From a virus, in the IMG/VR virus record IMGVR_UViG_3300009011_000001, positions 184,575 through 248,574 of that record: 64,000 nt of DNA, one strand, 5' to 3'. This document shows, in pieces, positions 7,197-15,529 of this stretch. Under the pieces are notes generated by a model. The model saw only the letters and a program-made list of their open reading frames with translations, was not told where the DNA came from and ran no database searches. Within the stretch, counting starts at the first letter, position 1. Each line of letters opens with the position of its first letter. Both the position numbers and the translations under genes were made by a program.

Positions 7197-8291
7197 TTAC
7201 ACCTTAGGTTTGAGTTTGACGGTCAGACCAGCCAAGTTCGGCTGATACCACGGATTTCCAGCTGGCGTTTTAGGCGCAGAGAAGATCCGATCGTAGAACG
7301 TCTGAGCCGCCACCATAGGCGTAGTGGCGTCTGGCGTTTCTACACCACCTACAGTCAACGAGACGCCAAGGTTCCCTGTCGTTGCAGCAGTAACAGCCGA
7401 TCGACCTTTAACGTGCACACCGTTGATGACAGCGTTCTGAGGAATGGCAGATGCGTTATAGGTAATCGACGCAGGAGTCATTGCATCATCAGTAGTCAGC
7501 GTGGGTGTTGCGATACCTGTCGATGGGTTGCTGTAACCCGTCTTCAGTACGGACGTAGCATCACCAGCACTTGCAGTCCAGGTAGGAGCAGACACAGCAG
7601 ACACAGGCACCTTTTCAACAATCTGCGGTCCAAGGAACTGAGCCAGTTCACCACTCTCCCATTCGACGCAAAAGAAGTCACGCCAGAAGAATGTGTGGGT
7701 TTGGCCTTGCGTAATGTTGTACTGAGCATTGTGCCCAATGCCAACGCATACGCTCGTACCGCCAGGGCTTGCCGATACCGCAGTCGCCATCCAAGCCGGC
7801 ATAATGAGGTCGCTGAGTGGCTTACCGTCCACACGACGCTTAACCGTGTTGGTTGCAAAGTTGAGGTTGAACTCAACGTAGTACGGTTTATCGAACACAA
7901 AGCCCGGAATGTCTGCCTTGGTTACGATGTCGAACATGTTGGTGATTTCAATGACCGACGTCAAATGCACAAGACCGTTACCGGTGTAGGTCGAGCTCGG
8001 TTTTACCCTCACGCCAAACCAAAGGTTCGATGTAGGACCAACCGATGGCACCATCTCCTTAATGTCTGCAGACATCCGAAAACGGTAGTTACCGTAGTTG
8101 TATTGACCAGCACTAACGTCCATCCTCACCCACTTATCCGTGAAGATACTGACGGCCAAGTTGATTTCAGTGTTGACAATATACGTTTGCCACGGGCCGT
8201 TTGGGAACCGGGTTTGAAGAGGTGCAAGCGCACCAGCACCAGATGCGTTCGTGGTCGGGAGGTCCAAACCGTACATCGCATGAACTTTCAT
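7197..8291 (-). CDS. Lectin-like (concanavalin-fold type) virion protein 1
   Basis: A 364-residue beta-rich protein. It shares its plan with the proteins at 8991 and 9971: a short N-terminal AxxGxD segment (HAMYGLDLP), a jelly-roll-like stretch with NLWFGVRVKPSSTYTG, YYVEFNLNFATNTVKRRVDG and FFWRDFFCVEW, a LGPQ turn, then a C-terminal domain with WTASAGDATSVL and NGVHVKGRS. Strand order and the vN-G motif resemble concanavalin/laminin-G folds, which often bind glycans; this is inference. It lies 3 bases upstream of the 6648-7193 gene, in one operon. Confidence 0.6.
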   Translation of the reverse strand: MKVHAMYGLDLPTTNASGAGALAPLQTRFPNGPWQTYIVNTEINLAVSIFTDKWVRMDVSAGQYNYGNYRFRMSADIKEMVPSVGPTSNLWFGVRVKPSSTYTGNGLVHLTSVIEITNMFDIVTKADIPGFVFDKPYYVEFNLNFATNTVKRRVDGKPLSDLIMPAWMATAVSASPGGTSVCVGIGHNAQYNITQGQTHTFFWRDFFCVEWESGELAQFLGPQIVEKVPVSAVSAPTWTASAGDATSVLKTGYSNPSTGIATPTLTTDDAMTPASITYNASAIPQNAVINGVHVKGRSAVTAATTGNLGVSLTVGGVETPDATTPMVAAQTFYDRIFSAPKTPAGNPWYQPNLAGLTVKLKPKV

Positions 8292-8302
8292 GGTTTGGCT
8301 CC

Positions 8303-8980
8303 TTACGACCAGAGGATCGTATCAGTTTTGAACTGCGATGCAAGCGTAGGTGTGAAGCCTACTTGACAAGTATCGCCTGGCGTGAAGAAGTAGCTAGTAC
8401 TAGCAGCCGTGATCGTCACCTCAGGTGATCCCGCCGCGATGGGTTCGTCGATAATATCTGCTGTGGTGAGGGTCATCCCGGTAGCTGCGTTGATCGCCGG
8501 AATCAGCGCTTGGGTCGTCGCAGCATTTCCGATCACCACACCTGCCAGACTACCCATGCGGGCAAGACCCGTACGGTTGTAGTAGAAGTACATCGACCCC
8601 GACAACTGAGCAGCGGGCAATGCAGTCAGCAGCGCCCGTGAGTTGTAAATCTGATTAGGGTCGTTATACGCCTCTACTGCACCTAACGAGAAATGGGTGG
8701 CAGGCCGAACGGTCTTACTAACGGCCAGGATCATGTTCATCAGACCGGTCTTGCCATCCACGCCTTTTGGCAGCGCGACGTTATACGCCATCGCATAGCC
8801 GTTGAACGTTTTCATTGCCAAACTGTTAGGCGGCACGCCCATCACGTAGCCTTGAAACCTTCTCAAAGCAAGTTGTGCCGGCGGGGTAGTCAGTGCGTAG
8901 CCGTGAATCTCGGCTACGTTGACCGGTGTTGCCAAGCGGGTCAGGGCATATCCCTGAATACTTGCGGCATTAATTGGCAT
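8303..8980 (-). CDS. Structural paralogue with four N-terminal 17-residue repeats
   Basis: A 225-residue protein. The first 64 residues hold four repeats with GY at residues 10, 27, 44 and 61, an exact period of 17 (IQGYALTR, IHGYALTT, FQGYVMGV, FNGYAMAY). The rest follows the two-domain plan of the paralogue family: GLMNMILAVSK, YFYYNRTGLARM, then IPAINAATGMTLTTADIID and VTITAASTSYFFTPGD. The repeats are not seen in other family members and may form a small solenoid or a docking tail. Start ATG at 8980 has GAGGAGT upstream. Confidence 0.6.
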   Translation of the reverse strand: MPINAASIQGYALTRLATPVNVAEIHGYALTTPPAQLALRRFQGYVMGVPPNSLAMKTFNGYAMAYNVALPKGVDGKTGLMNMILAVSKTVRPATHFSLGAVEAYNDPNQIYNSRALLTALPAAQLSGSMYFYYNRTGLARMGSLAGVVIGNAATTQALIPAINAATGMTLTTADIIDEPIAAGSPEVTITAASTSYFFTPGDTCQVGFTPTLASQFKTDTILWS

Positions 8981-8990
8981 GGACTACTCC

Positions 8991-9953
8991 TCAAACATCA
9001 GGCGTCAGGATCAGATCCGTGCCGTCGATGTTAGAACTATTCCAATAAGCCCCACCAGGTGCTCTATGGAACACACCCAGGCCCAGGTTATAGCTGTAGT
9101 TGGTGATTGGACAAACCGGCGTCAGACCTGCAAGTTCAGTGCCGGCCAGAGAAAGCTTAGCCGCAGCCTTTGCCGTAGCCGCACCTGTTGAACGAGCACC
9201 CATTACAAGTTCGATCGCATTCACGATAACGCCACCCGGCAAGTTAGCCTTGAGGCTAGCAGCAACTGGAGCGTTTGTGGCCGATGTAGCAATGTTGGCT
9301 GTTGGGATAGCGCCCGGCTCGCTCAGTGCGTTGAGCAGTGTGGAACTTCCCGGAGTGGTGGTCCAATCCAAAGCCGATGCGGAATCCAGAGTGATCGGGT
9401 AAGCGACCTGAGGACCCAATGGGCCGATTGGCAAACCTTGCGCAGCACCCTGGTCGTCGCAGATGTAAATGTCGCGCCAGTCGTAGCGGCCATTGAGACT
9501 ACCCTTGACTTCAAGCCCCAACAGCATGCTGCGGGTGGATGGTGCGCTGGTATTGGCCTGCTTAACCCCATTCACCCAGCGTTCAACCACACCAGACGCG
9601 ATGTCGTAAGAGAACTCCAGATACGACGTCGTGCCGGTAACGCCTATCAGCGAATCGAGCATGACGTACGTGCCGCCGAAGTAGATGATGCCCGCACCAC
9701 CGCGGGCGTTCAGAGTGGATCGGCAGCGGATACCGATCCAGATCTTACTTACCGGAGATACCAAGTACGGATCAAGCGGAATGCTTGTCCGCTCAGCCCC
9801 CGATGCGGTTGCGTTACTGACCAGCCATCCATTGACGATCGTGTTTTGTGCCGACAAGTCAGCGCCGCGAGTCATACCGTGGCTGGCGTAATTGATCCAG
9901 CTCGTGTCGTTCTGCGGCAGGTGGTCGAAACCAATGATTGCTCTAACTGCCAT
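8991..9953 (-). CDS. Lectin-like virion protein 2
   Basis: A 320-residue paralogue of the 7197 and 9971 proteins. N-terminus MAVRAIIGFDHLP; central ISKIWIGIRCRST, YLEFSYDIASGVVERWVNG and DWRDIYICDDQ; then GPLGPQVAYPITLDSASALD and WTTTPGSSTLL before the C-terminal domain. The ATG at 9953 has GAGGAG eight bases upstream, so the longer upstream reading is rejected. The central motif is typical of jelly-roll lectin folds, so a carbohydrate-binding decoration or fibre role is possible but unproven. Confidence 0.6.
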   Translation of the reverse strand: MAVRAIIGFDHLPQNDTSWINYASHGMTRGADLSAQNTIVNGWLVSNATASGAERTSIPLDPYLVSPVSKIWIGIRCRSTLNARGGAGIIYFGGTYVMLDSLIGVTGTTSYLEFSYDIASGVVERWVNGVKQANTSAPSTRSMLLGLEVKGSLNGRYDWRDIYICDDQGAAQGLPIGPLGPQVAYPITLDSASALDWTTTPGSSTLLNALSEPGAIPTANIATSATNAPVAASLKANLPGGVIVNAIELVMGARSTGAATAKAAAKLSLAGTELAGLTPVCPITNYSYNLGLGVFHRAPGGAYWNSSNIDGTDLILTPDV

Positions 9954-9970
9954 GATGATAACTCCTCGTA

Positions 9971-11014
9971 TCAGGAAATAGTGTCTGGAGTCAATTTGAC
10001 CGCAGCGGTGTCTACCTTCACCGTATCCCACGCCGTACCGTCTGGGGCTTTGGGGTAGAGTCCAACCAGAGCCGATGTCAGAGTCGTAGGCAGGACCGGA
10101 TACTTGATCGGAGACGAGGAGCCGTTCAGCCCAACTTCGATCTTACTGGTAGTCGGGCCAACACCAACGCTATTGCCAACCATGTTGATTTGCACGCCAT
10201 TGATCTTGGTGCCGGATGGTGCGGTGGTGCGCAGACTCATGTCCAGTGGCAATTTGCTACCTGGAGAGTTGGCTGTCGTTGTTGCTGGAGGAAGTGCGAG
10301 CAGAGCGTCCAGCAAAGTGCCGGTTCCCGTACTCGTCGTCCATTCGACCCCGACAGCGGAATCGAGATACACAGGGTACATCTTCTGATCGCCCAGTGGA
10401 GCGACCATCCCGTCACCTGCTACGTCATCCAAGACGTAGATGTCGCGCACCGCGTAGCGACCACCTGGAGAGCTGGCCAGACGAATACCAATACAGCCAT
10501 TGCCAGCCGCCCATTGCGCCTTGATGGCCGCCGACATCGCTGGCGGGGTGTACGAAGAGAGCGAAGTGCCGTTAACCTTGGTGGCCACGGTGCCTGCAAC
10601 AAAGTCGTAGGTCATTTCGACGTAATACTCAGTACCAACGCCGCTAAGCCATGGCGCACCACCACTGCCTGCCAAGAACAGATAGCAGCTAAGGTCGTTC
10701 GGCGTGACGTTGGAGTTGAGGTGTACGATCGAGTGGGCGTTGGCATACACTGCCAGCGTCTTGATCCGCATGCCGATAGTCAGCTTGTTCGGATTGACAG
10801 GCACGTAACCGTTCATGCTGAAAGGTACGATCTGGTCCGACAAGTTGGTCATCGCGCTGATCCAACCATCTTGGTCGACGCAGACACGGCTGATGTTGGT
10901 GCCTACAGACAGACCTGGGTGGCCAAACGTAGTCCACCAGTCCGAGAACGTCGCGCCGACGGCTGGGTTGGTAGTCTTCAGCGCATTGTCAGTTCCGATA
11001 ATTGCACGAAGCAT
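9971..11014 (-). CDS. Lectin-like virion protein 3
   Basis: A 347-residue paralogue of the two previous proteins. It begins MLRAIIGTDNAL, has KLTIGMRIKTL, YYVEMTYDFVAGTVATKVNG, YAVRDIYVLDD, then APLGDQKMYPVYLDSAVGVE and WTTSTGTGTLL. The ATG at 11014 follows GAGGAG; an earlier frame extension overlaps the previous gene. Three such proteins in a row within the structural paralogue cluster suggest duplication of a surface-exposed component. Confidence 0.6.
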   Translation of the reverse strand: MLRAIIGTDNALKTTNPAVGATFSDWWTTFGHPGLSVGTNISRVCVDQDGWISAMTNLSDQIVPFSMNGYVPVNPNKLTIGMRIKTLAVYANAHSIVHLNSNVTPNDLSCYLFLAGSGGAPWLSGVGTEYYVEMTYDFVAGTVATKVNGTSLSSYTPPAMSAAIKAQWAAGNGCIGIRLASSPGGRYAVRDIYVLDDVAGDGMVAPLGDQKMYPVYLDSAVGVEWTTSTGTGTLLDALLALPPATTTANSPGSKLPLDMSLRTTAPSGTKINGVQINMVGNSVGVGPTTSKIEVGLNGSSSPIKYPVLPTTLTSALVGLYPKAPDGTAWDTVKVDTAAVKLTPDTIS

Positions 11015-11018
11015 GAGA

Positions 11019-11399
11019 TCACTCCTCAGCCGCAGGTGGTGTTTCTTCAACCGGATCTTCTTCTACTGCTGGATCATTCCAGCAGAGATAGATAGTTCCC
11101 ACTGGAGCCACAGAACGCTCCGGGAAGCGCAACCCGAGGGCGTACTTGTAATGACTGAACGTAGGCAGGTTCGGATGGTTAAGTTCGTTGTAGACGACCT
11201 CAGCGCCATTCAGGCTATATTCCACGTCCTGTTCGTTCAGGTTCCACTTGGCTTTGTCATCTTGCGGACCACACTCAGCCAAGATCTGTGCAATCAAACG
11301 CTGATCGGGTTCGTTCAACACACCAACCGGAACGTCGTGCATCAACTCGCCCAGTTCGGTAAAGTCGGCACGGATCAAATAGTTCGGCCAATCTTGCAT
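11019..11399 (-). CDS. Short member of the paralogue family (third domain only)
   Basis: A 126-residue protein equal to the C-terminal domain of the three-domain members: it has VVYNELNHPNLPTFSHYKYA followed by LGLRF and GTIYLCWNDP, matching VVSNGLNSASLPTNSAYKYV, LALRL and LSYLHYNDP in the 12884 gene. It ends in an acidic, Pro-rich tail. I chose the ATG at 11399, with GAGGA seven bases before it, over a TTG at 11405. It may be a fragment kept as a separate gene, or an ancestral single domain. Confidence 0.6.
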   Translation of the reverse strand: MQDWPNYLIRADFTELGELMHDVPVGVLNEPDQRLIAQILAECGPQDDKAKWNLNEQDVEYSLNGAEVVYNELNHPNLPTFSHYKYALGLRFPERSVAPVGTIYLCWNDPAVEEDPVEETPPAAEE

Positions 11400-11414
11400 A
11401 TTCAAATCCTCGAC

Positions 11415-11909
11415 TTAGAAGCCCAACAACTTGTCAGTGTTAAAGGCCGTTGTGATGTCTGGGTAACCGCCAAACTTCAAGGTTGCCGTTCCTGTCCAGC
11501 CAAGGCTGTTGGAAGTGGCTTCCAGAATGACGTTTACTTTGCCAGATACGGTGGCCGACGCATGCTCAACCAAATGAGCACTCGTGAACGGTACGTTGAT
11601 GTACCCAACCACGACAGGCAACCACGTAGCCAACGGAACACCGTCTGCGCAGATACAGCCAATCAGGTTGAAGTTCTCGAGCGGCTTAAGGTCAAGTCGG
11701 TCGTAAAAGAACGTCGTGAAACCAGAGACCAACGTCGTGGTATCGGAAGCCCGAACAGGAATAGCGGTGTTCTTCCCGTACTTGGTGATCTCGGCTGAAG
11801 TAGCAGGTCGTGGTGTACCGAAGACCAGATCGGAAGCGGTGAATGTAACGCCGCTTGCAGCATTGATCATCGCCACCAGGTCCGCCACGCTTGTTACGAA
11901 AATGCTCAT
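11415..11909 (-). CDS. Structural paralogue family protein, two-domain form
   Basis: A 164-residue protein with the family plan: LVAMINAASGVTFTASDLVF, KNTAIPVRASD and YDRLDLKPL in domain 1; LPVVVGYINVPFTSAHLVEH, VNVILEATSNSLGWTGTATL in domain 2. It stops where the three-domain members continue, and the next gene downstream (11019-11399) encodes exactly the missing third domain. Together they may be a split three-domain protein. Probable virion component. Confidence 0.6.
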   Translation of the reverse strand: MSIFVTSVADLVAMINAASGVTFTASDLVFGTPRPATSAEITKYGKNTAIPVRASDTTTLVSGFTTFFYDRLDLKPLENFNLIGCICADGVPLATWLPVVVGYINVPFTSAHLVEHASATVSGKVNVILEATSNSLGWTGTATLKFGGYPDITTAFNTDKLLGF

Positions 11910-11917
11910 GGCGACAC

Positions 11918-12826
11918 CTACACTTTGTATTGGAGGATAACCTTACCTGCGAACCAGCTGTTTGCCGCTGCCTGAATAACGACGGCAGTGTTGTACTTGG
12001 CAACGTTGGCTTCGGGTAAGGCAGCGGCCGGCAATGAGTAGCGGTACCAGGTGATGTTTACACAACCACCGGGCGTTGCAGCATCAGCGATCTGCCAGTT
12101 GTTATACGCGGTATTGACGTTCAGCCAATCAAGAATTTGCTGAAGTCCACTGTTCGCTCCGACGGTTGGGTTCCACACCGGCGGGATCGTCTGCAAGATT
12201 GCCGAAATAGCAGAGGCATCTTGAGCGTAGACGATGAACTCACCTTGAGGTTTGCGGCCCGGGGTTGTGAAATCATTACCACCCGGATAAAGACGCCCAG
12301 CCAGCGCACGGTTCGAGTCGGTGATCAACATGTTGAAAGGTCGAGGTCCGACAGTCCACGTCAACTGAACCGATCCCTTGTAGCACTGGCTAGTGGTCAC
12401 GACACTAACGGTCGTAGCCACACCCGACGAGAGCGCTGCCGTGTTTGCAATGTCGGAGGCAGGAATCTTGATACCGAATTTCTGAGCGAACGATGCCTTC
12501 CAAGTCGCCACTGGCAACTGGGTGGTGGCAAAGTAATCGTTCAGCGTTAACTTCATGTTGCGGTAGATCGTGCCGAGATCGATACGACGATACTTGACGG
12601 TCTGTTGACCGAGAACGGAACTACCGGGGGCAGCAGAGATCAGGATCGATGTGTCGTTCTTGTACGGATCGCCCGGCTGAACAGAGATCACCGCAGGGGC
12701 ACCGAATTGAACAGTCCCTTTTGGATAAACCGTTTTGAATCCAGGGTTGCTTGCTTCGATCAGATCGTAAAGAATGTCAATCTGATCGGCTTTGTAATCA
12801 GTTGCTGGCGTACCAGGATCAGCCAT
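11918..12826 (-). CDS. Structural paralogue family protein, three-domain form
   Basis: A 302-residue protein. Domain 1: ILYDLIEASNPGF, FGAPAVISV, NDTSILISAAPGSSVLGQQT, YRRIDL. Domain 2: FAQKFGIKIPASDIANTAAL and CYKGSVQLTWTVGPRPFNML, then RLYPGGNDF. Domain 3 has ILDWLNVNTAYNNWQIADA and GKVILQYKV at the end. The ATG at 12826 is preceded by GGAGATTA. The link YPGGNDF recurs as FPGGNDF in the 13771 gene. Probable virion component. Confidence 0.65.
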   Translation of the reverse strand: MADPGTPATDYKADQIDILYDLIEASNPGFKTVYPKGTVQFGAPAVISVQPGDPYKNDTSILISAAPGSSVLGQQTVKYRRIDLGTIYRNMKLTLNDYFATTQLPVATWKASFAQKFGIKIPASDIANTAALSSGVATTVSVVTTSQCYKGSVQLTWTVGPRPFNMLITDSNRALAGRLYPGGNDFTTPGRKPQGEFIVYAQDASAISAILQTIPPVWNPTVGANSGLQQILDWLNVNTAYNNWQIADAATPGGCVNITWYRYSLPAAALPEANVAKYNTAVVIQAAANSWFAGKVILQYKV

Positions 12827-12850
12827 GATTAATCTCCGAATGGATAAGTA

Positions 12851-12874
12851 GACGAGCACCTCGCGGTGCTCGTC
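12851..12874 (-). terminator. Hairpin between structural genes
   Basis: GACGAGCACC (12851-12860) pairs perfectly with GGTGCTCGTC (12865-12874), loop TCGC. It lies between the genes at 12884-13759 and 11918-12826 and may reduce read-through in the long - strand operon. Confidence 0.6.
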
Positions 12875-12883
12875 TATGCCCAC

Positions 12884-13759
12884 TTACGCGTTCGCGTCGA
12901 ACGGATCGTTGTAGTGGAGGTACGACAGACCAGCAGGAGTCAGAACCGTTGGATCCAGGCGCAGAGCCAACACGTACTTGTACGCGGAGTTCGTTGGCAA
13001 GGATGCCGAGTTCAGGCCGTTGCTTACGACGGTGGCGCCAGCCACGTTCCAGGCGGTAGTGCCTGGAGTGTTTACCCACAGCGCTTTGCCGTTGCCGGTA
13101 TCGACTGCCAGCAACATGTCGCGGATCGCATTCGCTTGGGTGGTGTTGAGAACACCCGGAGCAAGTGCGGACAGCGTGTTGAAGTAGCTGGTGAAGTCGT
13201 ACGGGTACAGATACATCAGAGCAAACGTATCGGTATCGTTGGCGGTTGGGTAGTTCAGACCATTCAGGTTGGTCACGGTCACCAACTGATCCAGCGGAGC
13301 AGCGCCCTTAGTGATCGTCAGAGTTGCTTGGCCGATCCAACCCAGGCTGCCAGTTTTGGCCTGCAGAATAGCAGTCTGAGTATTGTCACCGTTATCGGTG
13401 AGAGCATTGTCTTCCAGATCGTCGGTAGTGAACTGAATGCCAGTCCAGTAGGCCAACATCGGCAACAGGCTGTGCACGGACGTGATGTTGTACGCCGCGC
13501 ACTTGAAGCCCGGAAGGTTGGCCGCAGTCAAAGAAGCCAGGTTCAGACGGTCGTACGCGATCGGTCGACTACCCTGATACGCTCCGCCGGCTTTTGCAGT
13601 GATGCGCAAACCGGTGTTGAGAGTAGTCAGCTGACCTTGCCACGTTCCAGTGAGCACCTGAGGAGCACCGTAAGTGAAGTCGTTCGGCGTGAACGCCGTC
13701 GAGTTGGCCGCATTGAGAGCCAGCAACACATCGATGAGGGATTGATTCATGTACGACAT
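12884..13759 (-). CDS. Structural paralogue family protein, three-domain form
   Basis: A 291-residue protein with all three domains: VLLALNAANSTAFTPNDFTY and YDRLNLASL; LPMLAYWTGIQFTTDDLEDN and LGWIGQATLTITKGAAPLDQ; VTNLNGLNYPTANDTDTFAL; then a C-terminal domain ending LALRLDPTVLTPAGLSYLHY. The stretch VTNLNGLNYPT is identical in the 15530 gene. ATG at 13759 follows GAGGAT. Probable virion component. Confidence 0.65.
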   Translation of the reverse strand: MSYMNQSLIDVLLALNAANSTAFTPNDFTYGAPQVLTGTWQGQLTTLNTGLRITAKAGGAYQGSRPIAYDRLNLASLTAANLPGFKCAAYNITSVHSLLPMLAYWTGIQFTTDDLEDNALTDNGDNTQTAILQAKTGSLGWIGQATLTITKGAAPLDQLVTVTNLNGLNYPTANDTDTFALMYLYPYDFTSYFNTLSALAPGVLNTTQANAIRDMLLAVDTGNGKALWVNTPGTTAWNVAGATVVSNGLNSASLPTNSAYKYVLALRLDPTVLTPAGLSYLHYNDPFDANA

Positions 13760-13770
13760 CGATTCTATCC

Positions 13771-14721
13771 TCAGACGTTGTAGTGGATGTAGTGTTGACC
13801 AGCACCGCAACCTTTAGCGGTATCCGCATCAGGAATGGTCAGGATCAGCACGCGGTTGTAGTACTTGGAGTTAGCCAGCGGTGCAGAATCGATACCGGCT
13901 TGAGTACTCAAGTCTACTACGCGGCCAGCCCACGACTGGTAGGCGTACGCCGGTGCAGCGTTGGTTGGATAAACCAGGCCTTTACCGTATAGACGGTTGA
14001 GTTCGTCGATGAAGCGGTTGCCGAAGCCGACCACTGCGTCGCCGATACCTTCCCAGCCGTTCGGGTAGCTGTTCCACTTGACGCCGGAGTTGATGAATGC
14101 AGTCCAGTCGATACCGAACGCCATGTTGCTGACGACAACCGGGTGCGATGGGTTGCTGAAGTCGTTGCCACCAGGGAAACGACGAGCGGTCAGGTTGGTC
14201 ACGGTGATCATGGATTCCAGATCCTGAGGAGCCGACTTCCATTTCAATGCAAACGAACCGACGTAGCCGAGACTGGTAGCTTTTGCGTTCACGGTCACGG
14301 TGGTGGTGTAGAACCCACCTTCCTGAGTGTTGCCGCGCAGGATGTTGACATCCGCTACGTCGTCGGTGGTCAGGTTCAGACCGTGCTTGGCGTTGATCAG
14401 CGGCAGCAGGTTGTAAACGGTAAACACAATCGAGTTGCTTGCGCTTTGGTTTGCCGAGTACTTGTTCATCTGTACCAGCACACCGCGGAGCAACTTACTC
14501 AGATCGATACGGCGATAGTTCATCGGCTTACGGCCGATATAGTCGCCACCGACAGAGATAACCGCGATGGTGGTGTTGAGATCGGATCGGCCAGGGATCG
14601 TAGCCGTTACCGGATTGTCCAGCTTTGCATTCGCTGGTGTCAGCGCAACTGGAAGATCCGGGTTAGCGGCATTAATGAGGTCGTAGACCAGTTCTGGCGA
14701 TGGCTTGTTGTATAAAGGCAT
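13771..14721 (-). CDS. Structural paralogue family protein, three-domain form
   Basis: A 316-residue protein. Domain 1: LVYDLINAANPDLPVALTPA, LNTTIAVISVGGDYIGRKPM, YRRIDLSKLL. Domain 2: LINAKHGLNLTTDDVADVNI, VTVNAKATSLGYVGSFALKW. Linker VTNLTARRFPGGNDF. Domain 3 includes WTAFINSGVKWNSYPNGWEG and ends AGQHYIHYNV. One of the clearest full-length members, useful as a query for the whole family. Probable virion component. Confidence 0.65.
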   Translation of the reverse strand: MPLYNKPSPELVYDLINAANPDLPVALTPANAKLDNPVTATIPGRSDLNTTIAVISVGGDYIGRKPMNYRRIDLSKLLRGVLVQMNKYSANQSASNSIVFTVYNLLPLINAKHGLNLTTDDVADVNILRGNTQEGGFYTTTVTVNAKATSLGYVGSFALKWKSAPQDLESMITVTNLTARRFPGGNDFSNPSHPVVVSNMAFGIDWTAFINSGVKWNSYPNGWEGIGDAVVGFGNRFIDELNRLYGKGLVYPTNAAPAYAYQSWAGRVVDLSTQAGIDSAPLANSKYYNRVLILTIPDADTAKGCGAGQHYIHYNV

Positions 14722-14726
14722 CTTGG

Positions 14727-15521
14727 TTAAACCTCGTCAAGCAAGTTGTAATGGAAATACAAAGGGCCGAGGATCGATGAACTGACAACAGCCTGCTGAA
14801 CCACGACACGGTCGAAGTCCTTGTTGCAGTCGTCAATTGCAGAAGTCGGGTAGTCCACAATCGAACCTTGGAACCACGAAGGGATTCCCATGTACAGGCA
14901 GGCAGATTGCAAAGTGGTCCAGTCGGTATACGTCGCCGTGGCCGGATCAACCTTCAGTGCATCGCGCAGGCTCGTGAAGTCGATTCCCCACGTCAGCATC
15001 CTGCCAGATTTCTTGGCCAGAGCTGGATCGTCCGGATGCTTGAACAAATCAAGAAGGCGGATGTGGATGATCGATTCCAAAAGAGTCCGGCCGTACATCA
15101 ACTCGATTTCAACCGAGCCAATGAAGCCAAAACTTTCAGGCCGAGAAACGAGAGTCAGTGTCTTCGTCTCGTTCAGTTCCAGAGTGGGCGGCGTGAACGG
15201 TTCCAGATCTTCAGGAGTGATGAACAGACCCAACTGGCGGTTCACCATCTCGATCACCATTTCTGATGTAAACGGGACGGTGTTTCGCAGTTGAAGATCT
15301 TCCAGCGCTTCCGTCAGACTGATCCGTTTGTAGAGCAGGGTTTGCTGCCCAACATAAACGCGGCCAGGAACAGCCTCGATCGTGATAGCCGAGTTGAACT
15401 TCTCGTTCCCTTCGAGGACCACCGGTGCTTGAGGAGTGATGTTGATCAGCGAGAGCGGACGCTTGGGAACGTTCTTCTCGTTGGCTTCATTAAGAAGCCT
15501 TGTGATGCTGTTATCCATCAT
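14727..15521 (-). CDS. Structural paralogue family protein, three-domain form
   Basis: A 264-residue, more diverged member: FNSAITIEAVPGRVYVGQQT and YKRISLTEAL in domain 1; VNRQLGLFITPEDLEPFTPP and LTLVSRPESFGFIGSVEIEL in domain 2; then WGIDFTSLRDALKV and a C-terminus ending GPLYFHYNLLDEV. AAGGAGA precedes a double ATG at 15518/15521; either could be used. WGIDFT recurs in the 16372 gene. Confidence 0.65.
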   Translation of the reverse strand: MMDNSITRLLNEANEKNVPKRPLSLINITPQAPVVLEGNEKFNSAITIEAVPGRVYVGQQTLLYKRISLTEALEDLQLRNTVPFTSEMVIEMVNRQLGLFITPEDLEPFTPPTLELNETKTLTLVSRPESFGFIGSVEIELMYGRTLLESIIHIRLLDLFKHPDDPALAKKSGRMLTWGIDFTSLRDALKVDPATATYTDWTTLQSACLYMGIPSWFQGSIVDYPTSAIDDCNKDFDRVVVQQAVVSSSILGPLYFHYNLLDEV

Positions 15522-15529
15522 GTCTCTCC

